Below, in pieces: positions 12,639 to 24,540 of a stretch of DNA of 64,000 nt. The stretch covers positions 223,929,491 through 223,993,490 of the forward strand of contig CM056994.1 in the NCBI GenBank assembly GCA_029891345.1, read 5' to 3'. The notes beneath the pieces were generated by a model, which was not told where the DNA came from, did no database searches, and worked only from the letters and a program-made list of their open reading frames with translations. Position 1 is the stretch's first letter. Every line of letters begins with the position of its first letter. Source of the DNA: Dryococelus australis. Lineage: Eukaryota > Arthropoda > Insecta > Phasmatodea > Phasmatidae. The translations under genes were made by a program, and so were the position numbers.

Positions 12639-13057
12639 TAGGTTGTTCACGGTAAAATGAGTATTTTGGAAGCCCTGCTTATGGTGTTCTTGTACACACG
12701 TTGTGTATTCTTCCGCCTCATGTAAATTAACATTGGCATGTGCCTTGACACTTAATTCATGCGTTGGTCAGGTTAAAGTGTGTAATTATTATAAAATAAA
12801 TGTTTTACAAATCTGCTCATTTTTACACTTAAATGGATTAGAAAAAACAGAAAGCGAAAGAAATAATTTAAGTTATCACAAATTGTTTACCTTGCACTTT
12901 TTATTCGACGTTAAGATATGAAACTACTTTCCCTCCATCGTTACCAACTTTACTGGGCACATGTCAATCATTTTGCCCTTTAAAATATTTAGTTAAGAGC
13001 AGTGAATTTATCTAAGGTCGATTTCAAATGTGCTCGCTTAGTCGTGAACAACCTTTA
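12639..13057 (+). mobile_element. MITE-1 subtype A, complete copy
   Basis: The left end is TAGGTTGTTCACGGTAAAAT then GAGTATTTTGGAAGCCCTGC. The right end is TTTCAAATGTGCTCGCTTAG then TCGTGAACAACCTTTA. It is 419 bp, the same length and interior as the 2724 copy, including CTTTACTGGGCACATGTC. Confidence 0.88.
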
Positions 13058-13109
13058 CTAATATGCATATTCATACTTTATTGTGTATGAAGTCACTATA
13101 CAATTATTA

Positions 13110-13261
13110 TTGAACAGAGTGCGCACGAATGCGGTGCGTTGTCCATTCCGTGTAATTTTCTAGACTTACTTAAGCTTGTGTGCATGAGTCAGATGAAATA
13201 GCTAAACCGAAGAACTTTAGCAGGGCTTCAGAAAAGTAGGAAGTAACCCTGAATGGGTCAT
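13110..13261 (-). mobile_element. MITE-2, 5'-end fragment in reverse
   Basis: Contains GAATGCGGTGCGTTGTCC, TTTTCTAGACTTACTTAAGC and the terminal block CAGGGCTTCAGAAAAGTAGG AAGTAACCCTGAATGG. This is the reverse complement of the 5' end of the 38709 copy (CTTCCAGCTTTTCTGAAGTC). Confidence 0.65.
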
Positions 13262-13374
13262 ATTAGAAGTATTGGTATTAATTCGCTGCCAACTTAATTG
13301 GAGGCAGAATTTAACATTTATGTCGTCACGAGCAGTGCTTCCCCCACCCTCCCCTCACAACAAGTGTTAATGTC

Positions 13375-13410
13375 AAAAACGTTCACTTTACCGCGAACAG
13401 CCTCTACCAC
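13375..13410 (+). mobile_element. MITE-1 3' terminal fragment
   Basis: AACGTTCACTTTACCGCGAA followed by CAGCCTCTACC matches the MITE-1 right TIR only. Confidence 0.55.
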
Positions 13411-15771
13411 ACCTGCACTGTGATTGGTCGAGACACTGAGCTGTTACCTGACTCATGCTGGAGGTTACGTGCTCGACCCTGCTTTGTGAGAGGTCTCACT
13501 ACAGCGGTTTTCCATCTCCCTATGTGCAATTGTCCTCACGGTCCCTTGAGGAGAGTTGTTCCCTCACATTTTGAATTTATCACAATTTTGTCCACCACGT
13601 ATATTTGAAAAAACCATGTCGAAAGGAATTACAGCTCCCCAGATCCTTAAATTCTTACAGGTTAACTGTTTTTTTTTTTTTTTTTTTTGTTATTTTCTGA
13701 CTGACAATGGCGGTGTTTATCTCGTGCAACCAACTGCGCGGGTTATAACGTCAACTGCAATCAGACAATACCTGCTTAAGAAAGCTTACTGGCCTACAGG
13801 AAATTGCCAGTAATCTTACTGGCAATGTCCTGTAGGCCAGTAAGCCCGAATACTAAATATCAGCTGTAAGGCTGTAGCGAAAAGTGCAAAATTCCGAAAT
13901 ATCAGTGATCAGTTCTCCAGTAATTATAATAAAATAAGAGTGCCTCCTACGACGTATTTTCGTTGTCAGAGGTCTGAAGCGTTAAGAGTGCTAAAGGCAA
14001 CCCAGGCCTTGTCAAGCCCCTGCGGCTATGGTTACGAGCTGAGAAGCAGTTCTACGTCGGCAACGCGCTAACATAAACATTTCAGTGACGATACTTTCAT
14101 TTCACGATATAATATCAAAGATAAATGTGTGTTGTACTACTTGAGATATCCTGTGCTGGCGTCTTCGTCTCTGGAAATAATTCTGAAAGCTACCGTTTTA
14201 CCACTATATCAATAAAAACTTATTTTTTATGTAGCTCTGCTCATCGTTTCGTGGCCAAGGTGGGAGCTACCTTTTAGATTCTGGTTAATGTTTGTGCATA
14301 AAAGTAAAATCACAAAACTATTGCTTAATCGTCATATGAATTTCAACATCTTATTTATATCATATTTGTTACCCAGCACCTGCATAGTTGTCCTTTATTG
14401 TGAATATATACTTTTATTTTTTCGTTGTCTATTAACGTGCCCACTTTATCCTGGTAGACTAGGTAGAAGAGCTACAAGCTACCGTTTACCCGGGTTTTGA
14501 AAATGGAATTTCTGTGGTTGACGGTAATGACTTAGCTGTTTCCATCGTGAAAGTTGTATTTTTTAAATAATATATTGTGTTATTATAGTTTGTATAAGAT
14601 ATAAACTGGTATGCATAAACAACGGCAGATAAGTATTTTAGTTGGCATCTTTACTTCAGAGTTGTTTCGTATTTCAAAGTCATCGATCGGTAGTCTTCTT
14701 TGGTTTGCAAATATCCCTGTCTTTCTCTCTCTATCTCTATCTCTCTCTACATCTCTTTCGCGCTCTACTCTTTGACATATTTATATAAAACTCGATATTG
14801 GGCTGTGCCCACAGGCTCATCAGACGTTTTCATTTTCATATCTGCCTTTCTTTGTGTTTTAAAATGGGACCTCCGAATTTTATATTTCGTCATATCACAT
14901 CATAACATCCGAAAAACAGACTTACTCAAAACGGATCAGTATTGCATTGTCTAACATGTTCTCTTTCGCACATCTGAATTGCATACAGCGAAGTAATGTG
15001 GTGCAATACCAATCCAAATTTCATGCTGTTTACATAGCTGAGCATTAGTCTCTTCCCAAATATTTGCTCACAACAATGTTTTTCGATTTAAGCCCTCGTA
15101 AACACACATATTAAAAAAATAAGAATTTAAGGCTAAATAAAGATAGTTATCATCAAAAGGATTTTTCTTATTATGATCTCACGTTCTCTATGTAGGCTCT
15201 AGCACAATACAAATGGGAAGATTTTACAATATTATAATTATTTAATAATAATAACTATTATTCCATTTTATTACATACGAAACGTAAAATTCAAGGACAC
15301 ATGTGACACCAGTGATACCTGGCAGAAAACGTTTTTAGTTGCTCTGATCTTTGAATGAATAGTGTCAACCGCAATTGTGTTCTCGGACCCTGTGTGTGGC
15401 TACCTGAATACGGGAACAGATTGCAGTTCCCGAAACGTCGCATTCTTTCAGTCGTGGGAAAACTACTGTTTATTCTTGTGCGAGCTTCCTCGTTGTGTTT
15501 GTTTCATTTGTGAATGACTCTATACCCTCTTGGAATTTTCCAGTGTTGTATACGTACATTTATTTTCTCTTATTGCTTGCCGGAATTAGTACGTTCCTTC
15601 GACGCTTCTAAATTTGGGGGTGATGTAGCAGACCAAATATCCTGACGTTACTCCACAAAAGTAGCATCATGTTGTTGTCCATTTCAGGGATTTTACAACG
15701 TTCTTAAATTTACAGTAATATATTGACTAATTGTTACTGTACAAAGAAATTACAAGTTATAACATCAGCCA
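13411..15771. other. Spacer: hairpin and simple repeats, no gene
   Basis: Holds a T-run (13670-13688), the 62-bp hairpin at 13784 and a TC/TCTA-rich tract at about 14720-14762. No recognisable coding sequence. Confidence 0.5.
13784..13845. repeat. Near-perfect 30-bp inverted repeat with 2-nt loop
   Basis: The left arm begins GCTTACTGGCCTACAGGAAA (13784-13813), and the right arm (13816-13845) is its reverse complement with a single mismatch. A very stable hairpin or cruciform. Its function is unknown; a recent foldback insertion or small-RNA stem are possibilities. Confidence 0.92.
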
Positions 15772-15993
15772 GGGCGCGGGGGCTGATCGGTTAGCCTGCT
15801 CGCCTCCCACGCTGGTGAACTGGGCTCAATCCCCGGCAGGGTCACTCCCGGATTTTCTCAAGTGGGAATAGTGCCGGACGATGTAGTTTCCCCCGCCCTT
15901 TTATTCCGTCGCTGCTCCACTCACATGAATCTCCCTCATCGGCTTTCAAGACCTCGCTGTTAAGAGCCGCACAAATCTCTTCACTCACTCTAA
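15772..15993 (+). mobile_element. SINE-A, tRNA-derived, near complete
   Basis: The head has an A-box-like TGATCGGTTAGCCTGCTCGC and B-box-like GGGCTCAATCCCCGGCAGG. The body has GGACGATGTAGTTTCCCCCG. The tail is AAGACCTCGCTGTTAAGAGC then CGCACAAATCTCTTCACTCA. The same order, reverse-complemented, is found at 30732 and 39859. This is the only plus-strand copy here. Confidence 0.85.
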
Positions 15994-16653
15994 CATCAAT
16001 CGACGACGTTTTATCCTCAAATTGTCAGAGGAGCTTCGGGAAGGATATTTGAAGTGACAGAAAGAAGCAGCCGTTTCCGCAAAACCTGTGCTTGTGAAAT
16101 ATGTCACCAATGCGAAACTTCTATTTAAAAACCTAAAGCGCCACCAGTGACAAGCTCTCGCGTCAACAACAAACCCAATGAAGTCTGTGCGGTTTGTAAG
16201 AAGTATTGTTATGGGAAGTGCACAGAAAAAAATTATAACAATTCAGTGCATGGAATTTGAAAATGGAAGAAAATAAATATACTGAGTACGATTCCTGACT
16301 ATTGCAAATCACAAAGTGACAGAAGTAACTAAGTGTAAATAACTTTGTCTTCAAAGAAAATACAAACACACGAAGACTGGGAGAACCAAAACAAATGTTG
16401 TAAACATATAGGCCTAGGCTAGCAATGTTATACTTCTGTGCTAAAAATCTATAAGTACCCTTTGCAGCCTGAATTTTGTTTTTTAAGTGAAAAATATTTC
16501 TTTCAATTTATTTTGTCTTTAGGTGTAATAGAACAAGATTAATCATATCTTCTCTGAAAAAAAAAACACATTTCAGGGTAGGAATTCTGAAATGATTCCA
16601 ATCGACATCTTTGGGACAGTGTGATGCTGCACTTTCTTTGAATGGTTCTAGTG

Positions 16654-16699
<46 letters not shown>

Positions 16700-17141
16700 C
16701 TACTCAATGTATGGGCTATGAAAGCTAAGAGAGTCAAGTAAATCCAATTCGAATCAGTCGGGTTGAAAGGGCAATGACGTTTAGTTCTGGCTCTGTGAGA
16801 AATTGGGGAATGAAACTGTTAACATTTTGTGGTTACAATGATTGAAGATTTTCTTGTATTTTGTAATACTTAAGAATTCATATAATTAAACCATTATCTA
16901 AAAGATAATTGTAATGAATTAAATAATTTCAGAAATTGAAATAAAATATGCTTATTCACACATGAAAATAGCCATGATGTTTCAGAAGAATGTGCAAATG
17001 GCAGTAAGTTAGTTAAAAGTAAATACACATGGTTATCAAAACAGTGGAAACACCTATGTTCTTGAACACAGCACTAGATGGTGTACTTACTAGTGTGTGC
17101 AATCGGCCAGACGTACGTGACGCAAGATGAGAGTGAACGTG
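15994..17141. other. AT-rich spacer with (TA)n microsatellite
   Basis: A TA run at 16661-16697. Otherwise no recognisable gene or element ends. Confidence 0.5.
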
Positions 17142-17194
17142 AAGTGAGTGAAGATATTTGGGCGGCTCTTAACAGCGAGATCTTGAGAGCCGGT
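17142..17194 (-). mobile_element. SINE-A tail fragment
   Basis: GAGTGAAGATATTTGGGCGG-type tail with TCTTAACAGCGAGATCTTGA then GAGCCGG. It matches only the tail block of SINE-A in minus orientation. Confidence 0.7.
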
Positions 17195-17899
17195 ACTAGC
17201 AGGTGTTAGGTCCATGATATTGTTTACTTCCACATGTAGTGGGTGTATTTATAAAACAGAGAGGAGGAACTTATCAAGGCAGTCAAGACGTACAATTACT
17301 AGTGAAGTAGCCGTACACGGTTGCGAGAAAAATATGTGAAGAGTCAGCAGAAAGAAGCAGTTGCCTGTTCAGAGCGGTTTATATACAGCGTTAGCCTTAC
17401 GGGGCCGTAAAACACAGTTGTATCACAATGCTCGCAGAAAACACGTACAGAATACGTGGTTGTATTAAAAGTGTATTCATCCACACTGACATGAAATTGT
17501 GTTCGGTTTAGCAAAATAATTTGAAGTAATATTTCGTTGTCGTAGTAAAATGATTAATTACATCCATTTTTTCATGGCTATAAAAATTCAGCTTTTACAC
17601 AATCTCTTTTGAAAATATAAACGTAGGCAATCCTCTTTCTGTTTGAATGCATGTTTGTGTACCCCGAATTACTTTTTAATCCCCGAACGAACTGTAATGA
17701 GATTTTATGGGACTATGGCGGTTATAACTGTCATCCCGACTCAACCACTCACAAAAAAAATTCCTGCTCTTATAAAATTGCAAATCTGCAAACTTTACAA
17801 CGTGCGGGTACGATATTTATCCACCTGAATTTGTGTGTCTATTTGCTGTGCAAAAGTTTCCCACGTGTGACTATAATAACTCATCCCAGTTCTTTTTAC
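17195..17899. other. Spacer, no gene recognised
   Basis: No domain, RNA gene or repeat end identified. The frames at 17643-17950 have no recognisable homology. Confidence 0.5.
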
Positions 17900-18106
17900 G
17901 CCGTGATTTTGAACAATTTTGTTTATACTGTTGATACAGTGTTTACCTAACACAAAACGTCGACTCGTCAGAATATTCAGAACACACCCCTGAGAAATTT
18001 ATAAATTTTTCAGGGGTGTGTTCTGCTTCAGAATATTCTGACGCGTCGACGTTTTGTGTTAGGTATACACTGTATCAACAGTATAAACAAAAACTAATTA
18101 CACGAC
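17900..18106. repeat. About 200-bp palindrome (arms about 100 bp)
   Basis: Left-arm blocks GTTTATACTGTTGATACAGT, CACAAAACGTCGACTCGTCA and GAACACACCCCTGAGAAATT are mirrored in the right arm by CAGGGGTGTGTTCTGCTTCA, GACGCGTCGACGTTTTGTGT and ACTGTATCAACAGTATAAAC. Only a few mismatches and one 5-nt indel (in the TTCAG/CTTCAG region) separate the arms. The centre lies at about 18002 with almost no loop. Such a structure would extrude a cruciform or transcribe to a long double-stranded hairpin. No coding sequence. Confidence 0.9.
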
Positions 18107-18240
18107 ATTCTAGAGTAAAATGCCAGTCTGTCATTCCAAAAGATGACAAATTAAAACTATCTATTTATGACAGTATAATGATTTTTTTTGTAACTGTGAT
18201 TCTAGGACTACTCTGATACCCGCATATTTTTAATTTAATG

Positions 18241-18648
18241 TAGTCTATTCGCGGTTTCTTCCCACTTTTTGAATCGAACCTTTGAAAAATTACACCATGT
18301 ATGACGTATTTGGTTGTTTCAGAAGCGTTTAATACTTCTGTCAACACACAAGTATCTTATGTTGATTATATTGAAGTTTTAGTTATATTTTATTTATAAA
18401 TTATGTTTTATTTATAATAAATACGAATAAGAACGAGGAAAAAAGGAGTGTTGGTAATGGCTAGTAAGAAATATTTCTCTTGCAAAATATTACTACAGCT
18501 AGTGCGCATGAATACGGTGCATCGTCCAGTTAGTGTAATTTTCCAGATTTTGTTAAGTTTTGTTTACAGGAGGCGGAGGAGAAGTCCTGATAGTAAAACT
18601 TTATCAGGACTTCAGAACAGTTGGAAGTAACAGTGAATGGCGTACATA
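18241..18648 (-). mobile_element. MITE-2, complete copy in reverse
   Basis: The left end TAGTCTATTCGCGGTTTCTT then CCCACTTTTTGAATCGAACC is the reverse of the family 3' end. The right end TCAGGACTTCAGAACAGTTG then GAAGTAACAGTGAATGG is the reverse of the 5' end. Length is about 408 bp, equal to the 38709 copy. Interior GGTGCATCGTCCAGTTAGTG matches the 13.1-kb fragment. Confidence 0.78.
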
Positions 18649-18829
18649 TATTCGACGTAACATGCGGCACACGGATGAAACGAAAGCAAGTGGCAACAGT
18701 GCTGTAAACGAGAGTATCCCGAGAGAATGGACAATCCATTGGCAACCTCCGCCACGTTTTTGCAAGCACATTCTTATTGGGATGAGGGTGATGCTGGAGC
18801 CGGCGCGGCGTGCTCACAGATCCCTCGCA

Positions 18830-19482
18830 CACTATAAAAAATAACGGGAAAATTACCCGAGAAGTGTAAGGTAATATTCGCAAACTTGTGGGGAAACATA
18901 GTTTTCCTTACAGGTAAGATGAAATTGCCGCACTCTGGAGTAAAATTCACATACATGGTAGTGGAAAATCCCATACGTGGATGGGAAAATTTCCTTACCA
19001 CGCGTGCATATCTTAAGCATTCTCAACAGCAAAGTGGAGGGACGGGCGGAAGAAACAATCCTGTAACACACGAATATTCACTGTTACTGTCATCACGCTG
19101 TCGTCATAGAGTAATGGATAGCTTATCGACCTATCGTGATAATAGAGGGCCATGATTCGCGCCCACTCACCAGCAAGTGTCGAGGATTTTAATGTTAATG
19201 TTATTGTTCGTCAGTGGATGTAGGTGATAAAAAAATTACCAGTTGCTAATATTCCGGGATGTTTTTAAATACAATGTTAGTGTACAATATAGTTAATTTT
19301 CCCTTACTTATATGGGATTTTTCCAGCCACTTTTCGCAGGTACTTTTGTCGTACGATTAGGGAACAGTACATTACTTGTTATGTGAATCTACTCTACATT
19401 TGAGGTAATTTTACTTTAAATGTAGAGGTAATTAGCTTTCCTTACATGTAAGGGAATTTTACCTCACATTTTTTTTACAGTG
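18830..19482. mobile_element. CACTA-like non-autonomous element C1
   Basis: Ends CACTATAAAAAATAAC and TTTTTTTTACAGTG form a short TIR of CACTRTAAAAAA type. Inside the ends are many short palindromic modules built on GTAAAATTCCC and CCTTACATGTAAGG (18845-19000 and 19300-19470). CACTA/EnSpm elements characteristically have CACT(A/G) termini, subterminal repeats and 2-3-bp target duplications; CGC/CGC flanks are possible here. No transposase is present. Class assignment is inferred from the ends. Confidence 0.55.
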
Positions 19483-20451
19483 CGCTTACTAGCCGTGTGT
19501 CGATACTGATCATGTCGGAGCGGCTTGCAGCATCCCCCGAGAAAGAAGCGTAATACGATACAATCCTTTGAGGAGGTTTATCGAGCAGGAAAAATAAACA
19601 AACCCTTTTTGGCAGCGCTTTTTTTGTGTGCGTGGTAACGCCGCGCAGCCGCGCGCCCGCTGTGCTCCCATGTGCGTGATATCTTCCTCGCCGGGGCGTG
19701 GTGCGGGGGAGTATCGGCTCCGCGGCCGCCCCCTCGTCATCGGAAATTCAAATAGGCTGCGAAGGGAGCGGGAGAGGATCCTTCAGGAAGCTGACTGATT
19801 ACCGGCATTTACAGCATCTGCTGCGTCTGCCATGGCGCCCGGCCGGCAGGGTCGTTTGCCTCTGCCTTGCGTGGGCGCAGTTCCAGATCCCGCTTGCTTG
19901 CCCTGCACGCACGGCTAATAGAGCTCCGGCCTTGCTTTGCTGCAGCCGCACTCTAACCTCCAAGTCGAGCTACCACAACCATCTCGTATTTGACTATGTC
20001 TCCTTGTAATAAAGTAAGATTAAATATTAAAAGTTATCAAACCTTGAAGAGTTTTGAAACCATAATGGACTAACTTCTCTCAGTGTTTTCTCGTGTAAGA
20101 TTAGAATACGGTAAATAATAAGCGCAACTAAGCCATAAGCATCCTTTAACAGAGCTTTTTTTTTGCGGAGTAGTGGCTTATGGGAGGTAAGCAAACTTCT
20201 TATCTGATAAATTACAGGAAACTCAAATTTATGATGTTTGTAACGCTGTGTTAAGATTGGTGAATCTTGTAGATGGATTTAAGGCATTTGTAACTGGGAA
20301 ACTGCGTGGTCCGTAAAGAACTATGCAAAGGTTGAACTACAGTTTGATGCTCAATGTAATTAAAAGAAATTTGACTTGGAAATTTCTCTTTTAGAAGTTC
20401 CTGATTTAAAATGTAGACCTCTTCATTTTTTCATCATTTACTAACGCGCGC

Positions 20452-20539
<88 letters not shown>

Positions 20540-20600
20540 TTTCCTAGCTGGTCATTCTACTGATTTGTCAGGTTTAACATAGCCTCTTATTTTGCTGAGA
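19483..20600. other. GC-rich island then AT-rich spacer with microsatellite
   Basis: 19610-19960 is strikingly GC-rich for this window (CGCGCAGCCGCGCGCCCGCT, GGCGCCCGGCCGGCAGG) but has no recognisable protein domain. It may be an untranslated exon, promoter island or repeat. A CG/TG/TA compound microsatellite fills 20447-20536. Confidence 0.55.
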
Positions 20601-20604
20601 GTTG

Positions 20605-20945
20605 TTCAGCATCATAGTATATTTATATAATATTTGCCATAACTGGTTTTACAGCGGATTTTTTTTTTTTATCATTTTTGGCTCGACAAGATGTAAATAA
20701 CAGTTTTGAGCACTTTCTTACATTGTTACAAATTCACTGTGTTCATTATTCTCGGAGCACTGATTGAAGATTACAAAACATTTTTTTTTTCTTTTCTTCT
20801 ATCAGTGCTCCGAGAATAATGACGGCAGTGAATATCTAACAACGTAAAAAGGTGTTGAAAATTAGTATCTGTGTCTTGTCGAGACAAAAATTTCGACAAA
20901 CCCTTTGGAAAACGACTTATATCGAAAACCGGGTAAATGTACTGC
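20605..20945. mobile_element. Hairpin MITE (HP family), copy 2
   Basis: The left arm CTCGACAAGATGTAAATAAC, TTCACTGTGTTCATTATTCT and CGGAGCACTGATT is mirrored by the right arm ATCAGTGCTCCGAGAATAAT, GGCAGTGAATATCTAACAAC and GTGTCTTGTCGAGAC. Core arms are about 85 bp and nearly perfect around the CTCGGAGCACTGAT block; the loop is a T-rich stretch near 20780-20805. The right end continues to GGTAAATGTACTGC, the inverse of the copy-1 left end. Confidence 0.82.
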
Positions 20946-22494
20946 TTTAATTCTCCATTCCCCTTAAACGCTGGACAATAGTCTATGTGCCACGTTACCC
21001 ACAGGGCGGAAGTACGTTCGTGTCCATCCTCGGGCGATTATGTACTTTGGCGGAACGTTACGTTAGTAAAGTTCTTACAACAGCCCCACGAGTGCTGCCG
21101 GCCATTCAACGAAGTTTATCAAAATCTGTCACGCGCCACAGTTGAAACAAAATAACGTTGAAGAGGGGAGCGAGGTATGTTTGAATACCTACCCCCACCC
21201 CTTTTTTTGTATACACGGGCAATCGCCATTCGCCTCGTGAAGTTTGAGTGGGAGAAGCACTTTAGCGACAATGTGGTGGCGTCTCGGCCGAGGGCTTCCA
21301 AGCCGCTTATTGTAACTGCGCTAGCTCCACAGCTCGCCCGCAGATCGCGGCTTTGTTGTTCTCTACCCAGCGCCGGCTCGTCAATACTGCTGTAACTCTC
21401 ACTCCAGCCAGACTCGACTTCATGTTGGCTTCGCCTCTCTAAGTTGCGCAGTTCCTGCGAGTTCCGAGAAAGAGTTCATTGCAGAGTTTCTTTTACCAGG
21501 TTGTTGGAGCGAGGACCCGATGCTGTTGGCAACCCTCAGAATTATTTACATAAGTTTTATAGAACGCGCATTTCAGTCTGCTTATGATAAAAGTTACACC
21601 TTACTGACAAGCAGGTTAGGAAAAAGTTAAAATATTTTTGGAGACAGATTACTTATTCCAGGAGCCAACGAATATTTAAAAAAATTAATTTTCTGTTTTA
21701 TACGGTGACAGTTTTTCGAAGAGCCCTCATTAAAAATAAACACAGTTGAAGGTAAATGAAAGAAACCTGTAAACCTACACTGTTCACTTTGCTTAATTGT
21801 GTCGTGTTTTGTTCTACTTGTTTTAGTCGACCGAGCTTCATTATGAAAAACCTGTAAGCTTGTAATCGCAGTGGCACACTCTACGAAAACAAATAGACAA
21901 GTGACTCTGGGTGTGTTGGCTTGTGCTTTGTAGACCGTGTCCTGTTCCCCCACTCCCACAATTCGAGTTTTTTTAATCATTGTAGTTGTATATGCTGAGT
22001 TGTTTTATTCTGTGGTAATTAGTCAATGTAACTAGCGAATAACTGTCTCCCTGAAATAAGCGCGAAAAAACGGAATTTGTAGATTGTACAGATTTCTGTG
22101 TTAAGTGACCACTGGATTGTTTCAGCGAGTATATTATGCAGTTTTGCGGCAACATGGACATAATGCAATTACTTGGTATCGCAACCAAATTATTCACCAA
22201 AACTCTTCTGTGAATCGCACACGTTATTAATACCTAAAACGCCACTTTCACCCGTCGTCAACTATTCAGAAAGTGTCATTATACACCCGGTAATTTTTTT
22301 ATTAGCTTTTTTTTTATCTTTAGATTTTTCATTTCACCTGTGTAGATTTAAGGTGGAGTGGCGTACTGTACTCTCCAAAAACTTATTAAACAGTATTCCA
22401 GCTGAAGTAATTTTTAAAGAACGTAATTTTTTGACGAAGTAATAACACCTGTAGGATTAAACATTTACATTGTTTGGACGAAAGCAAGAGTAGA
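20946..22494. other. Spacer with GC-rich segment 21060-21480
   Basis: 21220-21430 is GC-rich with no recognisable domain. The remainder is AT-rich, and the 117-aa minus frame at 21627-21980 has no domain or motif I can name. Confidence 0.45.
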
Positions 22495-22628
22495 GGAAGC
22501 GGGAGTTCTCCGACAAAATCTCGCCGGCGAATGGTAATGTCCGCTATGTTTCACACCTATGGAAATCCTTAAGAATCGAACCCAGTTCGCCGTGGTGGGA
22601 TGCGAGTGGCTAGATGACTGTGTCAAAG
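22495..22628 (-). mobile_element. SINE-A-like degenerate copy
   Basis: CAGTTCGCCGTGGTGGGATG, CGAGTGGCTAGATGACTG and the upstream ATCGAACCCAG block are the reverse of a SINE head including the B-box. The body is diverged. Confidence 0.6.
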
Positions 22629-23173
22629 GCAGTCTTCAGGCGTATGGACACTGGTATGTAAGCCGGGGTCATTGAGATATAAAGCTGGTCCCATCATCGC
22701 TCCATAAGTTCGATGCCATGTTACGATCTCTAACGTTAAGCACGATCGAACATAATGTGGCCGGAGCTGTTCAAATTCAGGCTGCACGCGCAGTCCATGT
22801 TATACTTCATGCTCTATGCGATATTTATTTTTGTTCAGGAGTTTAGTGTTTCTTGAGCCGTTTAAACATACGAAAACCAGACCATCATAATTCTATAAAC
22901 AATGAATATCCCTTTTGAAATGGTGCGCCCATGTGGTTGGGTTTAAAATTTACTACAAAACACGCCCACAATAAATAGAGCGAAACAGTTGAAGTTTATA
23001 TACAGTTGCACGGGGCAGTGATGAATCCGAGAGTTGATACGCGTGTTATATTCCAGGTAGAAGCGAATAAGTAATGTGTTCAGTACGCTCGCGAGCTTGT
23101 GTTTCACTCGCGAGTGGGACGAGTGTTAAGGGCACTCGTGAACAAACTATTCATTATTGTTTATTTGTATGTA
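22629..23173. other. Spacer, no gene recognised
   Basis: Contains short palindromic GCTCGCGAGC and CACTCGCGAGTG words at 23088-23120. Nothing else identifiable. Confidence 0.5.
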
Positions 23174-23596
23174 TAGGCTGTTCACGGTAAACTGAACACT
23201 TTCGAAAGCCCTGCTTAAGATCTAAATGTATGCACGTGTGTCTTTTTCCACCTTATGTACAATTAACATTGCCATTAGCATGACCACTTTATTCATGCGT
23301 TAGTAAAGTTAAACTGTGAAGTTATTGTAGAAGTAAATATTTCATAATGTTTACTAATTCTTGCTCTTATATGCAATAAAATAACTTCTAGTAAAATAAA
23401 TAATTTCGGTAATCTCAAATTTTAACCTAACAATTTTTATTCAAAGTTAAACCACGGAACTACACTTCCTCCGTCATTGCCAACTTTACTGGGTGCATGT
23501 CAGTCAGAGAGCCCGTTATAATACATGCAAATAGGGGCAGTGACATTTTTCAAAGGTTAATTTCAAATGTGCTCACTTTACCGTGAACAGACTATA
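23174..23596 (+). mobile_element. MITE-1 subtype A, complete copy
   Basis: Among the best-preserved ends: TATAGGCTGTTCACGGTAAA (23172 on) and CTCACTTTACCGTGAACAGA followed by CTATA. The TATA on both sides is consistent with a TA target duplication. The interior contains AATTAACATTGCCATTAGCA and CCAACTTTACTGGGTGCATG as in the other copies. Confidence 0.92.
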
Positions 23597-24090
23597 AGTA
23601 TTCCTTTATCGCGTAAAAAATATAATATATTGCTAATTTCTTCTCTTAGCATGTGATACAAATAAAATAAATGAAAACGTTTGCAGAAAATTTAACACAA
23701 GTCACTGATGGTTATACCTTAAGTCATTTTAAGGTGTGTTTAGCAAAATTAAATTTACAATAGATGTTAAGAATGCCCACAGATTAAAAATAGGCCTATG
23801 TAAAACAGTATTTATTTTCAGCATTTTAGCGTTATTTTAACGATATCTTGAAGTAACTCGTGGCATTTTATTTTAGTGTAAAGTACCTAATTTAGCCAAG
23901 TAAGTTAGTGTTAATTTTTCTATGTCCCGAAAACACTAAAATTGTGATTTTGATATGCCACTGTGAAGAAATATGTGGTTTAAAATATTTTATGCGAGGA
24001 GATAGCACTGGCAAATAATGTCTAGAAGGGAGTAGTATTTCGTGCAAATGTAAAATAATGAATTTTTTCCCCGTCAGCACTCTTACACTC
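23597..24090. other. AT-rich spacer
   Basis: No recognisable element or gene. Confidence 0.5.
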
Positions 24091-24466
24091 CATTAAAGGT
24101 TACGTCCAACTTTTATGAAGCCCTGCTAAAGTTATACTTCCAGGATATTCCTCCGCCTGATGCAAACAAAGCTTAACCGAGTCTAGAAAATTATACAAAA
24201 AGGAAAACGTATCACATTCGTGCGGACACTGTGTAATAAAATTTTGCATAAGAATTGTTCCTTATAAGGAATAAACAAGTCGCAGTATTTGCTGCCTGGT
24301 TTTATTTATATTAACTGTGAATGAAATATGGCAGTTTATTCATAGAATCAAGTATAAAAAGCTTGCGATACATGACATATTTAGGAAACACCCAGAAATG
24401 TCATACATGGGGTGATTTTTCAAAGGTTTGATTCAAAAAGTGTGAAGAAACCACGAATTGACTGCA
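24091..24466 (+). mobile_element. MITE-2, copy with truncated 5' tip
   Basis: GGTTACGTCCAACTTTTATG then AAGCCCTGCTAAAGTTATAC begins the element; TTTTTCAAAGGTTTGATTCA and GTGTGAAGAAACCACGAATT end it. It is followed at 24480-24540 by a partial reverse copy of the same 3' end (CTTTGAAAATCACC). Confidence 0.72.
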
Positions 24467-24540
24467 GTCCATGCACAGCTTCTTTGGATGTTTTGAAAGG
24501 AACCTTTGAAAATCACCTAGGGTGTAACTTGTGAACCTAT

